NCBI RefSeq assembly: GCF_004770265.1
Contig: NZ_RQGQ01000016.1
Span: 434,001-498,000, forward strand
DNA: 64,000 bases
Origin: Leptospira congkakensis
GTDB lineage: Bacteria > Spirochaetota > Leptospiria > Leptospirales > Leptospiraceae
Reading direction: 5' to 3'
The position numbers and the translations under genes were made by a program. This document shows, piece by piece, positions 8,462 to 17,039 of the stretch (its first letter is position 1; each line of letters starts with the position of its first letter). The notes below the pieces were generated by a model, which did not search any database, was not told the origin of the DNA, and worked only from the letters and a program-made list of their open reading frames with translations.

Positions 8462-9742
8462 AAGAATTTTCATACTCTTTTCAAATAAATAAGATTCTAA
8501 ATACAACATATCATCTGGGGCTGAACTGAAATAGTTTACCCCTAAATGGTAATGATCTCCTCTATCCAAAAATCGAATGATTTCTCCACGAATGATCATG
8601 GTCCGATCCTTACTTAAAGGGATAAACATTTTGATAATATTGTGCCTTTTTAGGTATTGAAACAACCGTTTGTCATAAATTTCAAAAAGAAGTCCATCGA
8701 GAGAAATATCTACAACCTTTGTTGTGGATTGCATGGTTTCATAACTCCCATGTTGGATGGCAATTTTTGTGAATACATAACTAATGATTTCAGCTAATTC
8801 AAAAATATAAACCGCTTGGTTTTGAGAAATAGTAAACCTGTCCATAGCAGTGGAGTGTACTTTGATAAATCCAACTACGTCTTCATACAAACGAATTGGT
8901 GTGATGATATAAGAAACATAGAAATCCCTGGATTCATATTTACGCATGGATTCAAAAAAATCCAATGCAAACTCTTCACCAAACTCCTTTGCCATTTCTT
9001 TGTGTTCGTTATAATAATTAAAAAGTACTTCATCCCCTGGATCATTGATATAAGAAGAAATTCGATTACAATCGGGGATATAAACTGATTTTCCAGTTCT
9101 AAGGATGGTTTTTTTGACAAAGTCTTCATATTCATTTAATTTTTCATCCGGTTGGAAAAAATGAATTTTATAGTCTTTGGAAATTCGTTCGATGGCTTCC
9201 GTTAACATCACATTGATGAGTTTGCTATCGGGCCTATCTTTTCGTACTTCTTTCATTAGGTGAGGGAATCGGCTTTCCGCATAGAGGTTTTTTCCGACTT
9301 CTCTCGAACCACCAGTCAAACTTCTAAATAGAATGATAAAGTTCATAAACAAATCATCCACAGGGATCCTTCGATTCGTCCTGAGTTGGTAAGATTGTAA
9401 CTCGGTAGGAGTTTTGATGACTGTTTTTTCTTTTTGGATGTCGAGGATGACTACCTCAAATTGGTAGTTGATGTTCATCACTTCAAAACGAACTCGGGCA
9501 CGTCTCGAACCTTCTTCCACCAAATCAGGAATCATGAGTGTCACTGTATGGGCTTCAATTTCTTCCACAGCAGCGACAAGTGTATGTTCCTCGTAGATAA
9601 ATTCAAATTCTCTGTTATCGGCCTTAAGATAGTAAAAGAGGTGTTTGACTATGTTTACATCAGACCCGATGATGGTTTCTTCAAATAACGATTCTAAAAT
9701 CGTTATGAGTTCCTGCATCGAATCTGTTCTGCCGATCGCCAT
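8453..9742 (-). CDS. PilZ-like protein with a GAF-like insertion (DUF1577-like)
   Basis: 429 residues from the ATG at 9742; a longer reading from 9853 exists but would overlap the divergent gene at 9835. The N-terminal beta domain (about 45-120) resembles the YcgR-N flagellar-brake fold. It leads into RTNRR (121-125), which matches the PilZ RxxxR motif. The second PilZ motif, DISLDG (345-350, matching DxSxxG), comes about 220 residues later rather than the usual 20-30. Between them lies an alpha/beta region resembling a GAF domain (about 150-335). C-terminal strands (370-405) complete a PilZ-like barrel. I believe this is the leptospiral DUF1577 family. Binding of c-di-GMP is plausible from the two motifs but unproven. 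No TM segment, so probably cytoplasmic. Confidence 0.75.
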   Translation of the reverse strand: MAIGRTDSMQELITILESLFEETIIGSDVNIVKHLFYYLKADNREFEFIYEEHTLVAAVEEIEAHTVTLMIPDLVEEGSRRARVRFEVMNINYQFEVVILDIQKEKTVIKTPTELQSYQLRTNRRIPVDDLFMNFIILFRSLTGGSREVGKNLYAESRFPHLMKEVRKDRPDSKLINVMLTEAIERISKDYKIHFFQPDEKLNEYEDFVKKTILRTGKSVYIPDCNRISSYINDPGDEVLFNYYNEHKEMAKEFGEEFALDFFESMRKYESRDFYVSYIITPIRLYEDVVGFIKVHSTAMDRFTISQNQAVYIFELAEIISYVFTKIAIQHGSYETMQSTTKVVDISLDGLLFEIYDKRLFQYLKRHNIIKMFIPLSKDRTMIIRGEIIRFLDRGDHYHLGVNYFSSAPDDMLYLESYLFEKSMKILSE

Positions 9743-9834
9743 ACTAAAATTATCGATTTTTAGAGTGTGAAAATCGATTTTCTCGGTCGGAAAAAGTGAT
9801 GGGAAACGACAGAATTCGCCGAAATGGGAAGTAT

Positions 9835-10362
9835 ATGGAACTAACTCTCCCAAAACAAGTCAATCCTGAACTTTTACCGATGATCCGCCAAGGACTGCTC
9901 AGTCCGGAGAAATTAGCCATCCTCACCGAATTGTATACCATCGTGGAACGATTTTCAGGTTCACTTTATACGGACGAGGAAACCCAAAAGAAAATTTTAG
10001 AACGTACAGGTTCCATTCCTGATCTCATCACTTGGAGTGATTACTTCCAAACCGAAGTAGCATCTCGTTATTTTTTAGAGTCGGAAGATTCTTTAAAACG
10101 AATTGTTGATACCATTCGTTTTGATTTGATCTCTGCACATTTAATCTTTAGTGGAAAACCTGATCATTATAAAGATAAAATTAGGGCGGAGGTTCTGGTA
10201 AGCAAAGGGATTGATGCCGCCCTCCCAAATCAAAACCAGGAAACACAACACCTAGAAATACTACTCAATTACTTTGAAAATATGGAGATCGGCAACAAAC
10301 CTTTATCTTTACAAGATAAAGCCTGGTACGAATCCTTTCAGATAGATGAAATCGCGATTTGA
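9835..10362 (+). CDS. Conserved hypothetical protein
   Basis: 175 residues from the ATG at 9835, chosen because GGGAAG lies just upstream; GTG at 9796 and ATG at 9799 are in-frame alternatives. The protein is acidic and largely helical, with no TM segment, signal peptide or recognised motif. It overlaps the following enoyl-CoA hydratase gene by 17 bases, so the two are translationally linked. It is divergent from the PilZ-like gene. I do not recognise a family. Confidence 0.7.
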   Translation: MELTLPKQVNPELLPMIRQGLLSPEKLAILTELYTIVERFSGSLYTDEETQKKILERTGSIPDLITWSDYFQTEVASRYFLESEDSLKRIVDTIRFDLISAHLIFSGKPDHYKDKIRAEVLVSKGIDAALPNQNQETQHLEILLNYFENMEIGNKPLSLQDKAWYESFQIDEIAI

Positions 10363-11164
10363 AACCAAAGAGTATGAATTCCTAGAAATTGAATCCCGTG
10401 ATACTGAAGATGGAAAAATTGTTTCCATCTTCTTAAACAATCCCACTTCCCGCAATTCCATGACTTGGAAAATGGGGGAAGAGTTCGCCGACCTCATCCA
10501 TTCCTTAAGAAAAGAAAAAGTCCTTCCGAGGGCAGTGATTGTCTCCGGGCGAAACGAAGTGTTTTGTGCTGGAGGTGATTTGAATTTACTCAGATCCTTC
10601 TCTGAAAAATCATTCTCACAAAACAGACGTGATATGAGAAAATTCTATGGTTTCTTTTTGTCCGTGCGTAAACTCCCCGTTCCTGTGATTGCGGCTGTGA
10701 ATGGGCATGCCATTGGAGCTGGTCTTTCCTTAACCTTTGGTTGTGATTTACGAATTTTTGCAGATGAAGGAAAGTATTCTTTTAATTTTGTAAGGCTTGG
10801 AATCCATCCTGGAATGGGTTCTAGTTTTCTTTCTCCGGAATTACTCGGAAAAAGTTTAGGTGGTAGACTTTTACTCACTGGTGAAACATTCGATGGTAAG
10901 TTTGCTAAATCTTGTGGACTCGCACTGGACAGTGTTCCTAAAACAGAGGTTTATTCTCGTGCGATGGAACTTGCTTTGTCCTTATCAAAGGCTGCACCTC
11001 TCGCCTTACAGGAATTAAAGAAAAATTTATATTCCTGGAAACAGCTAGATAGCGCTCTAAAAAAAGAGGCAGAATCTCAAGCGCGGAACTTTATTTCGGA
11101 CGACTTTAAGGAGACAATCAAAAGTATCTTAGAAAAGCGGGAACCGAAGTTTGCCGGCAAATAA
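10346..11164 (+). CDS. Enoyl-CoA hydratase/isomerase family protein
   Basis: 272 residues, the full length for a crotonase-fold enzyme. The oxyanion-hole segments are visible: RNEVFCAGGDLNLL (about residues 68-81, CoA-binding) and AVNGHAIGAGLSLTFGCDLR (about 117-136). It probably hydrates or isomerises an acyl-CoA in fatty-acid breakdown or a related route. At the usual second glutamate position the sequence reads GIHPGMGSS, so whether it is a hydratase, isomerase or decarboxylase cannot be settled. It overlaps the upstream hypothetical gene by 17 bases. Confidence 0.9.
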   Translation: MKSRFETKEYEFLEIESRDTEDGKIVSIFLNNPTSRNSMTWKMGEEFADLIHSLRKEKVLPRAVIVSGRNEVFCAGGDLNLLRSFSEKSFSQNRRDMRKFYGFFLSVRKLPVPVIAAVNGHAIGAGLSLTFGCDLRIFADEGKYSFNFVRLGIHPGMGSSFLSPELLGKSLGGRLLLTGETFDGKFAKSCGLALDSVPKTEVYSRAMELALSLSKAAPLALQELKKNLYSWKQLDSALKKEAESQARNFISDDFKETIKSILEKREPKFAGK

Positions 11165-11168
11165 AAAA

Positions 11169-11185
11169 TTTAGAAGGTTTCTAAA
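11169..11185. promoter_or_regulatory. Perfect inverted repeat upstream of the FNR-like gene
   Basis: TTTAGAA-GGT-TTCTAAA is a perfect 7-3-7 inverted repeat just after the hydratase stop and about 45 bases before the regulator's ATG. The position suits an operator, possibly for autoregulation. The sequence does not match the FNR consensus TTGAT-N4-ATCAA, so the binding protein is unknown. Confidence 0.35.
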
Positions 11186-11230
11186 TAATGGCTCGACAAG
11201 GATTTTTTAAAAGGGTACACCAAAACTAAA

Positions 11231-11929
11231 ATGGCGGAACTCCCACTCAATCCTGATTGTTTTGCATGTGATTATAAAAATCACAATGTTTTACACTGTG
11301 CTGCGCATGAGACCATCGAAAGGATCAACGAAGGCAAAGACTTCACTGTGTTCCCTCGGGGAAAACAACTCGTTACCTCTGGTGTAAAAGCCGACGGCTT
11401 TTTCTTTATCAAATCAGGTCTTGTCAGAAGTTACGTGCAGCTCGCTAGTGGTAAGGAACAGACCTTACGTCTCAGCGGGCCTGGCGATTGGGTTGGCTTT
11501 CGAGATTGTATTTCTGATTCTATCTCCCATCACAATGTTGTTGCTGTAGAAGACACACATGCCTGTTACATTACGGGAGCTCTGATCGATGCTCTTGTGA
11601 AAGACGATATCAATTTCCAAAAAGAAGTTTTTAAACAAATGGCAAAGGAATGGCAGGAGATGGAGGAACATGTAGTTTCTCTCGGAACCAAACAAGTCCA
11701 CGAAAAATTGGCCGAAATTTTAATCGTTTTAGACAATGCCCAAGGCCGTAAAAATCACGTGGAACTCAAAGTCACAAGGGATGTCCTCGCCACATTCATC
11801 GGAACCAAAACGGAAACCTTGGTACGTGCGCTTTCTGACCTCAAAGCACGTGAATTCATCTCCGTGGACAAAAACCGCATTGATATTCTGAACAGAGAAG
11901 CTCTCTATTCTCTTTCAAAAATCGCCTAA
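11231..11929 (+). CDS. Crp/Fnr family transcriptional regulator, FNR-like
   Basis: 232 residues, typical for Crp/Fnr. A cyclic-nucleotide-binding-type beta barrel covers about 30-130, then a dimer helix, then a winged HTH (about 175-225) with recognition helix KTETLVRALSDL. The N-terminus has Cys10, Cys13 and Cys23, with further Cys at 93 and 112. In classical FNR, three N-terminal Cys (C-x2-C-x5-C) plus one internal Cys hold a [4Fe-4S] cluster. Here the spacing is C-x2-C-x9-C, so oxygen or redox sensing through a cluster is a reasonable inference but not certain. It stands alone between the hydratase and rhomboid genes. Confidence 0.9.
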   Translation: MAELPLNPDCFACDYKNHNVLHCAAHETIERINEGKDFTVFPRGKQLVTSGVKADGFFFIKSGLVRSYVQLASGKEQTLRLSGPGDWVGFRDCISDSISHHNVVAVEDTHACYITGALIDALVKDDINFQKEVFKQMAKEWQEMEEHVVSLGTKQVHEKLAEILIVLDNAQGRKNHVELKVTRDVLATFIGTKTETLVRALSDLKAREFISVDKNRIDILNREALYSLSKIA

Positions 11930-11970
11930 ATTTTTTCCCGAATCTATTAAGCCAAAGGATTAGATTTCCG

Positions 11971-12024
11971 ATGGTAGAAATGATTGATAATCAAGGTAAG
12001 GTCTGTTGCCTGATTTTACCTTAA
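11971..12024 (+). CDS. Possible 17-residue leader peptide
   Basis: A short frame from ATG 11971 to TAA 12024 encodes MVEMIDNQGKVCCLILP, with AAAGGA about 11 bases upstream. It contains two adjacent Cys codons. Its 3' half overlaps an inverted repeat (AAGGTAA 11993-11999 with TTACCTT 12016-12022), and a strong terminator follows before the rhomboid gene. This is the layout of an attenuator leader, but the evidence is only positional. The same stretch could be the untranslated 3' end of the regulator mRNA or a small RNA. Confidence 0.25.
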   Translation: MVEMIDNQGKVCCLILP

Positions 12025-12030
12025 GTCACT

Positions 12031-12067
12031 CCCGGGGGGGCGTTCCGAAAGGATTCCCCCTTTTTTT
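12031..12067 (+). terminator. Strong rho-independent terminator before the rhomboid gene
   Basis: A G-run (12036-12040) pairs with CCCCC (12056-12060), and TCC-GAAA-GGA forms the inner stem with a GNRA loop. Seven T residues follow at 12061-12067. It ends either the FNR-like transcript or a short leader transcript. Confidence 0.85.
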
Positions 12068-12111
12068 ATTTCCCTTGTTTCTTTCCAAGCTGTCTAAATT
12101 CTGGAAGTTAC

Positions 12112-13059
12112 ATGAGTAGAAACCGAAGCCAGGGTCCAAGTTTGTTTGGGAATCCCATCCTTCATCCCCTGAATGTAATTCTCATCATCAATTGTCTTAT
12201 TTTTTTTCTCCAATACTTTGCTAACCAACAGTTGATTTACAGATTTGGATTAACACCTGATTTTGTGTTAGGTGGTGCTATCTGGCAAGTTTTCACTTAT
12301 GGATTTTTGCATGCCGTGGAACTCATTCCTTTTCACTTACTTGTGAATATGTATGGTATGTATATGTTGGGCACAAATATCATTCCCATCATTGGAAAAA
12401 CTAGATTTACCATTTTGTATTTTGCCTCACAAATTGGTGCTGGAATTTTTGTGGTTCTGTCTGCCTATTTAAACGAAGTGTTAGGTGGTAATATCCCATT
12501 TTTAGAATCCATGACGACACAAACCATCGGTGCCTCTGGGGCCTTGTTTGGGGTACTTGCTCTTTTTGGAATTTTTTATCCGAATGCAGAACTCCTATTA
12601 TTTATTTTTCCGGTAAAAGCGAAAAACGCTGTTTGGGTATCTCTTGTAATCGGTTATTTGATTTCACAAATTGGGAATGGTGCCATCTCCAACACTTGCC
12701 ATTTGGGTGGGGCACTCACAGCTCTCCTTCTCTATAAACTTTTTCAAAAACAAATCAAACCTGGTAGTTTACCTTATATTCCAGGTTTGGAATGGGAAGC
12801 CCCAAGGGATCAAAAAACTCAGTCCAAACCAAAACCAGTAGCTGTAGAAGACCTCTTTCTAGATCAAAAAAAATACAATGAAAACATATTAGGTCAGATT
12901 CATTCTAAAAAAGATAAAACTTCAGTAATAAATTATTTACAAGGATTACAAGTGGCAAACGCCAATATCTGTCCTCCTGCTACGTATAACACCGAGGATC
13001 CGATCTGTTTGCGTTGTGAATGGTTGGCAAATTGTGCGCTTCGTAAGGTAAAAGAATAA
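12112..13059 (+). CDS. Rhomboid family intramembrane serine protease
   Basis: 315 residues. Six or more TM helices fill residues 20-215. The catalytic dyad is Ser142 in GASGALFG and His197 in NTCHLGGA; HLLVNM supplies the oxyanion Asn79. Rhomboids cleave TM substrates within the inner membrane. After the membrane core there is a soluble tail (about 225-315) ending in four cysteines spaced C-x11-C-x2-C-x5-C, which looks like a metal or Fe-S site and is not part of the standard rhomboid fold. A terminator lies upstream, so it has its own promoter, and the 155-residue gene at 13109 probably shares its transcript. Confidence 0.92.
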   Translation: MSRNRSQGPSLFGNPILHPLNVILIINCLIFFLQYFANQQLIYRFGLTPDFVLGGAIWQVFTYGFLHAVELIPFHLLVNMYGMYMLGTNIIPIIGKTRFTILYFASQIGAGIFVVLSAYLNEVLGGNIPFLESMTTQTIGASGALFGVLALFGIFYPNAELLLFIFPVKAKNAVWVSLVIGYLISQIGNGAISNTCHLGGALTALLLYKLFQKQIKPGSLPYIPGLEWEAPRDQKTQSKPKPVAVEDLFLDQKKYNENILGQIHSKKDKTSVINYLQGLQVANANICPPATYNTEDPICLRCEWLANCALRKVKE

Positions 13060-13108
13060 TTTTTCGTCTAATTCCTTGACAGTCTCCTCAGATAGGGATA
13101 ATGAAACC

Positions 13109-13576
13109 ATGCCTGTAGAAAAAAAATCCTCAGTGGATGAGGTTTTAAAACGCGAAAAATTATCGAAAGAATTCGAAAAAGAAAAACGTAGTTCCGAAAA
13201 AAAAGCGATCGAACAAGCAGCTGCTAAATTGTCTGCACAAAGTTCGGAAACCACAGACACAGTCAAAACATCCAAGTTCATTACTAATATTGATATTGCT
13301 TTTTCCCAAGCGAAGACTGACCTCCGGTTCTATTTTCTAAATGATGGTACGTATGCGGATGATTTCAAAAAGATGTTCCAAGAGAACGAATCTTTATTCA
13401 AACGTTATGGAATCACAAGCCAAAAGTATTTAGAATACATTCGTGAATCTTTTGACCGTTACAAAAAGATCCACGATATGATGCCTCTTGACCCTATGAA
13501 ACCCAAACATTTCAAATACGTAGAAGACTCCATTGCCGAGCTTGTGCGGATGTTCAACCAACGGTTTGGGAAGTAA
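13109..13576 (+). CDS. Small charged cytoplasmic protein, unknown
   Basis: 155 residues from ATG 13109, preceded by AGGG at a loose spacing; an upstream in-frame start at 13076 would begin inside the short gap after the rhomboid gene. Residues 1-55 are Lys/Glu-rich and probably a coiled coil (LKREKLSKEFEKEKRSSEKK). The C-terminal half is a compact helical segment with many aromatics. There is no signal peptide or TM segment. I do not recognise a family. Confidence 0.7.
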   Translation: MPVEKKSSVDEVLKREKLSKEFEKEKRSSEKKAIEQAAAKLSAQSSETTDTVKTSKFITNIDIAFSQAKTDLRFYFLNDGTYADDFKKMFQENESLFKRYGITSQKYLEYIRESFDRYKKIHDMMPLDPMKPKHFKYVEDSIAELVRMFNQRFGK

Positions 13577-13674
13577 AATCTCCTAAAAAATTTGCCTTCA
13601 GAAAATGATGGGATTTCCCTAATTCTTTGAGAAGAATTTGCCTGTCAGTTGTTGGTTCCTATAGAGGGACTTCA

Positions 13675-13785
13675 TTGCAGGAACATTGGAAACGCATTCT
13701 TATTTTTTCGGTCATTGCCATGGTTTATTTTTTCTGGGTATTTATTGGGTATGATTTGGCGGGGGTGATAGGCCTCGCTTCATAA
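13675..13785 (+). CDS. Putative 36-residue single-TM protein
   Basis: A TTG-started frame encodes a short basic N-terminus (MQEHWKRIL) and one TM helix (about residues 8-26, [16 protein letters not shown]), then a short hydrophobic tail. GAGGGA lies about 7 bases before the TTG, a better RBS than several larger genes here have. It fills the 264-base gap before hisB and ends 55 bases upstream of it. Function is unknown. The RBS, TM helix and clean stop support it; the length and TTG start argue for caution. Confidence 0.45.
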   Translation: MQEHWKRILIFSVIAMVYFFWVFIGYDLAGVIGLAS

Positions 13786-13840
13786 TCTTTCCCCACATTC
13801 TCTCTTGACACCTGGGTTTTCTACCAAACATGCTAGGAAT

Positions 13841-14422
13841 ATGGTGGAATCAAGAAAGACATCCGAAACTGACATCCGGTTGGACTTAAATGTCCGAGGA
13901 ACCGGGGTCTACCAGTTTGATACAGAAATCCCGTTTTTTGAGCATATGCTCTCCCATATCTCCAAACATGGTCTCATCGATATGGATTTAAAACTCCGAG
14001 GGGATATTGGTATCGATTGCCACCACTCGGTAGAAGACACTGCCATCCTTATGGGACAAATGATCCACACCCAGTTAGGTGATAAAAAAGGAATCTTTCG
14101 TTACGGTCATTTTACCTTACCGATGGATGAGGTTCTCACAACCGTTGCTGTGGACCTAGGCGGACGTTTCTATTTTAAATACACAGGTCCACCTATGGAT
14201 GGTAAATTTGGAATTTATGACGCAGAACTTTCTCTCGAGTTCCTTCAAAAATTTGCACTGAATGCTAAGATGAATTTACACGTAGTCGTACATTACGGTG
14301 AAAATCGTCACCACATCCACGAATCTATTTTTAAGGGACTCGGTAAAGCTTTACGCCAAGCAATTGCTATCGACTCACTCGCAAAAGACCAAATCCCATC
14401 TACCAAAGGAATGTTGGAGTGA
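13841..14422 (+). CDS. hisB: Imidazoleglycerol-phosphate dehydratase
   Basis: 193 residues from ATG 13841, with AGGA just upstream; a longer in-frame reading from 13805 is less likely. It catalyses dehydration of imidazole-glycerol phosphate in histidine synthesis. The paired metal-binding motifs of the family are present: FFEHMLSH, then CHHSVEDTA, and near the C-terminus [18 protein letters not shown]. This is the monofunctional form with no fused phosphatase. The stop overlaps the GTG start of hisH by four bases. Confidence 0.97.
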   Translation: MVESRKTSETDIRLDLNVRGTGVYQFDTEIPFFEHMLSHISKHGLIDMDLKLRGDIGIDCHHSVEDTAILMGQMIHTQLGDKKGIFRYGHFTLPMDEVLTTVAVDLGGRFYFKYTGPPMDGKFGIYDAELSLEFLQKFALNAKMNLHVVVHYGENRHHIHESIFKGLGKALRQAIAIDSLAKDQIPSTKGMLE

Positions 14423-15045
14423 TTGTTGTTTTAGATTTTGGAATGGGGAATATCCATTCCTTACTCAAAGCTGTTTCTTTATACACAAGTGACTTTCAAT
14501 TCACAAACGATATCGAAACAGTCAAAAAGGCAGATAAAATCATTTTGCCAGGCGATGGCCATTTTGATAAAGCCATGCAGAATTTAAATGAAGCTGGTTT
14601 TTCATCTGTATTAAAAGATCATGTGGCAGCCAATAAACCTCTATTTGGAATTTGTATCGGATATCAAGTGTTATTCGAAGATTCTGATGAAACTTCGAAA
14701 CCTGGTACAACCATTCCTGGTCTTGGATTCATTCGTGGAAAAATTAGAAAGTTTGAAGGAAAACAAAACTTAAAAGTCCCTCATATGGGATGGAATAAAC
14801 TTTTTGATATCAAAGCCAAAAATACAAAATTACTAAAAGGGATCTCGAATGAATCCTTTATGTATTTTATCCATTCCTACAGACCCGTTGGTGTAGATCG
14901 TTTGGATGTGACAGCTAACTGCCATTATTATGGAGAATCTTTTCCTGCAGTAGTAGAAAAAGAATCAGTATTTGGAACTCAATTTCACCCTGAAAAATCG
15001 GACGCTACAGGACTTGGAATCCTAAAAAACTTTATAGAACTTTAA
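14419..15045 (+). CDS. hisH: Imidazole glycerol phosphate synthase glutaminase subunit
   Basis: 208 residues, starting at a GTG inside the end of hisB (GTGA overlap). It hydrolyses glutamine and feeds ammonia to HisF. The class I amidotransferase triad is visible: Cys79 in LFGICIGYQ, His190 and Glu192 in GTQFHPEKS. The usual partner hisF is not in this window; hisA follows directly instead. Confidence 0.97.
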   Translation: MIVVLDFGMGNIHSLLKAVSLYTSDFQFTNDIETVKKADKIILPGDGHFDKAMQNLNEAGFSSVLKDHVAANKPLFGICIGYQVLFEDSDETSKPGTTIPGLGFIRGKIRKFEGKQNLKVPHMGWNKLFDIKAKNTKLLKGISNESFMYFIHSYRPVGVDRLDVTANCHYYGESFPAVVEKESVFGTQFHPEKSDATGLGILKNFIEL

Positions 15046-15046
15046 T

Positions 15047-15793
15047 ATGTTAGTATTACCTGCCATTGACCTTTTAGACAACGAAGCCGTACGTTTACTC
15101 CAAGGAGATTATTCTAAAAAAACGGTTTATTCTTCTGAACCAGAAAATATGATCCAAGTTTTTGAGGAACAAGGTGCCACACTCATCCATATCGTGGACT
15201 TAAATGCTGCTAAAACAGGAAAGTCAGAAAACGAGAAGGCAATCCGTAATATCAAAGATAAATGCTCCGTAGATTTGGAGTTAGGTGGCGGAATTCGTTC
15301 TTTAGAAAATATGAAATTTTATGATGGGCTCGGGGTGTCTCGGTTCATTTTGGGAACTGTGGCTGTGGAAGATTCGTCCGTGGTGGAAAAAGGTTTAAAA
15401 GAATATGGACCAGACCGCATCGTAATTGGTGTGGATGCCAAAGACGGATTTGTCCGCACCAAAGGTTGGGAAACCAATTCCGGAATTAAATACACTGATT
15501 TTTTAAAAACAATGTATGCGATGGGAATCCGCCATGTCATCTTTACGGATATTTCGAAAGATGGGATGATGGAGGGGCCTAACACAACAGCTTATGTGGA
15601 GTTGTTATCTCTGTTTCCCGATTTGCAACTTGTGGCTTCGGGTGGGGTTTCCTCAACGCAGGATTTAGTGAATTTGTATGATGCTTCCAAAGGGAAACTT
15701 TTTGGGGCCATCACCGGAAAAGCCATTTATGAAGGAAAATTAGACCTAAAAGAAAGTATCAGGATTCTAAGTAAGAAGAGGAATGAAAATTGA
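15047..15793 (+). CDS. hisA: ProFAR isomerase
   Basis: 248 residues, a standard-length TIM barrel (phosphoribosylformimino-5-aminoimidazole carboxamide ribotide isomerase). The first catalytic Asp is Asp8 in LPAIDLL. LGGGIRS and VASGGVSS are the phosphate-binding loops, and VIGVDAKDG carries a family-conserved acidic segment. It performs the Amadori-type isomerisation before HisF/HisH. It starts one base after the hisH stop. Its own stop overlaps the start of the VKOR-DsbA gene. Confidence 0.96.
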   Translation: MLVLPAIDLLDNEAVRLLQGDYSKKTVYSSEPENMIQVFEEQGATLIHIVDLNAAKTGKSENEKAIRNIKDKCSVDLELGGGIRSLENMKFYDGLGVSRFILGTVAVEDSSVVEKGLKEYGPDRIVIGVDAKDGFVRTKGWETNSGIKYTDFLKTMYAMGIRHVIFTDISKDGMMEGPNTTAYVELLSLFPDLQLVASGGVSSTQDLVNLYDASKGKLFGAITGKAIYEGKLDLKESIRILSKKRNEN

Positions 15794-17025
15794 TGAATCG
15801 TAAGAATTTAGCATTAGCAGGAGTGATCGGTGGAGCCATTGGACTCATTGTCTCTTTCCTATTAGCAATTGAATACTTTGGCATAGGAACCGAAAATATT
15901 GCCAATTCCGCATGTTCCGCGCTAGGTGGCGGTGACTCTTGTTTGAAAGTAGCAGAGAGTTCTTATTCTGCAATCCCGGGTGTTCCCTTTTTAGGAAATG
16001 TTCCCATCGCCTTACTTGGTTTTGGTTTTTATGGATTACTAACCTATTCATTCTTTCTGATCACTAAAGCGAAATCAAACGACGAAGTATCAAAAACCAT
16101 TTCTCTACTTTTCCCAGTTCTTGTTTTGGGACTGATTTTAGATTTGGTTCTATTTGGAATTTCCGTCGGAATCATTGGAACCATTTGCCAACTTTGTTTT
16201 GTGACTTACATAGTTACCATTGCGCTTCTTGCTATTTTATTCTTACTTTGGAAAACAGAAGGAAAACCGACTTTAGACATCCCAGCTGCCCTAAAAGAAG
16301 GGATCACTACTTTAGGTCTTGTTTATTTTTTCAGTTTTTCATTGGGATTTGCTACAAGCAAAATGTGGGTAAATAATGCGAGTTCCAATACATTGGCAAC
16401 GTCTCGCGGGATGGACTCTGCTGAGGTTCAATCGAAAATCGCAGCGTATTTCCAAGAGCCAACACTTGGGATCCAAGTAAACGGGTCACCATTTATTGGT
16501 AAAAAAGATGCCCCGATAACAATTGTTAAATATGCAGATTACAATTGTGGACATTGTTTGCATACAAGCCATATTTTACATACAGTTCTTTCTGAATACG
16601 ATGGGATGGTTCGAGTGGTTTATAAAAACTTCCCACTGGATGGAACTTGTAACCGCCTCATGCAACAACCAAGACCAGGAGCCACTTCTTGTGTGGCTGC
16701 TATTGCGGCCATTTGTGCAGACAAACAAGGGAAATTTGAACCAATGTATCGTGGGCTTTATGATAATTTGGAGAAAGGTGTTGCTCACTCTGGATCTAGT
16801 GTTGTGAATTTAGCCAATTCCATTGGACTCAACGTCAACTCTTTAAAAGCTTGTATGGCATCTAAAGAAGCACAAAACCAATTGAATGCTGAGATTGACG
16901 AAGCAGAAAAATTAAATATTCAATCCACTCCTTCTCTTTATATCAACGATAGAAAGATAGAAAGTGGAACACCAAATCCAATTTTTCTAAAAACACTTCT
17001 CGAACAAATCATTCAAAAGATGTAA
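15793..17025 (+). CDS. VKOR-DsbA fusion, disulfide bond formation protein
   Basis: 410 residues. Residues 1-190 hold four to five TM helices of the vitamin K epoxide reductase family, with loop cysteines Cys41 and Cys50 and the redox pair Cys132/Cys135 (CQLC). Residues about 215-410 form a thioredoxin-fold DsbA-like domain with CGHC (252-255) and the cis-Pro loop STPSLY. Fused VKOR-DsbA proteins oxidise periplasmic thiols and pass the electrons to quinone. ATG 15793 shares a base with the hisA stop; the in-frame TTG at 15790 fits the upstream AGAGGA spacing slightly better. It is co-transcribed with the his genes by spacing, although the function is unrelated. Confidence 0.93.
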   Translation: MNRKNLALAGVIGGAIGLIVSFLLAIEYFGIGTENIANSACSALGGGDSCLKVAESSYSAIPGVPFLGNVPIALLGFGFYGLLTYSFFLITKAKSNDEVSKTISLLFPVLVLGLILDLVLFGISVGIIGTICQLCFVTYIVTIALLAILFLLWKTEGKPTLDIPAALKEGITTLGLVYFFSFSLGFATSKMWVNNASSNTLATSRGMDSAEVQSKIAAYFQEPTLGIQVNGSPFIGKKDAPITIVKYADYNCGHCLHTSHILHTVLSEYDGMVRVVYKNFPLDGTCNRLMQQPRPGATSCVAAIAAICADKQGKFEPMYRGLYDNLEKGVAHSGSSVVNLANSIGLNVNSLKACMASKEAQNQLNAEIDEAEKLNIQSTPSLYINDRKIESGTPNPIFLKTLLEQIIQKM

Positions 17026-17039
17026 TTTGATTTTGGCAC

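Noticed and set aside
11983..11993. TTGATAATCAA palindrome next to the FNR-like gene as an FNR box
   Set aside because: The half-sites match TTGAT/ATCAA, but the spacer is 1 base instead of 4, and it lies downstream of the regulator gene inside a possible short frame.
14419..15793. hisF expected between hisA and the following gene
   Set aside because: The frame after hisA is clearly VKOR-DsbA; no HisF-like barrel is present in the window.
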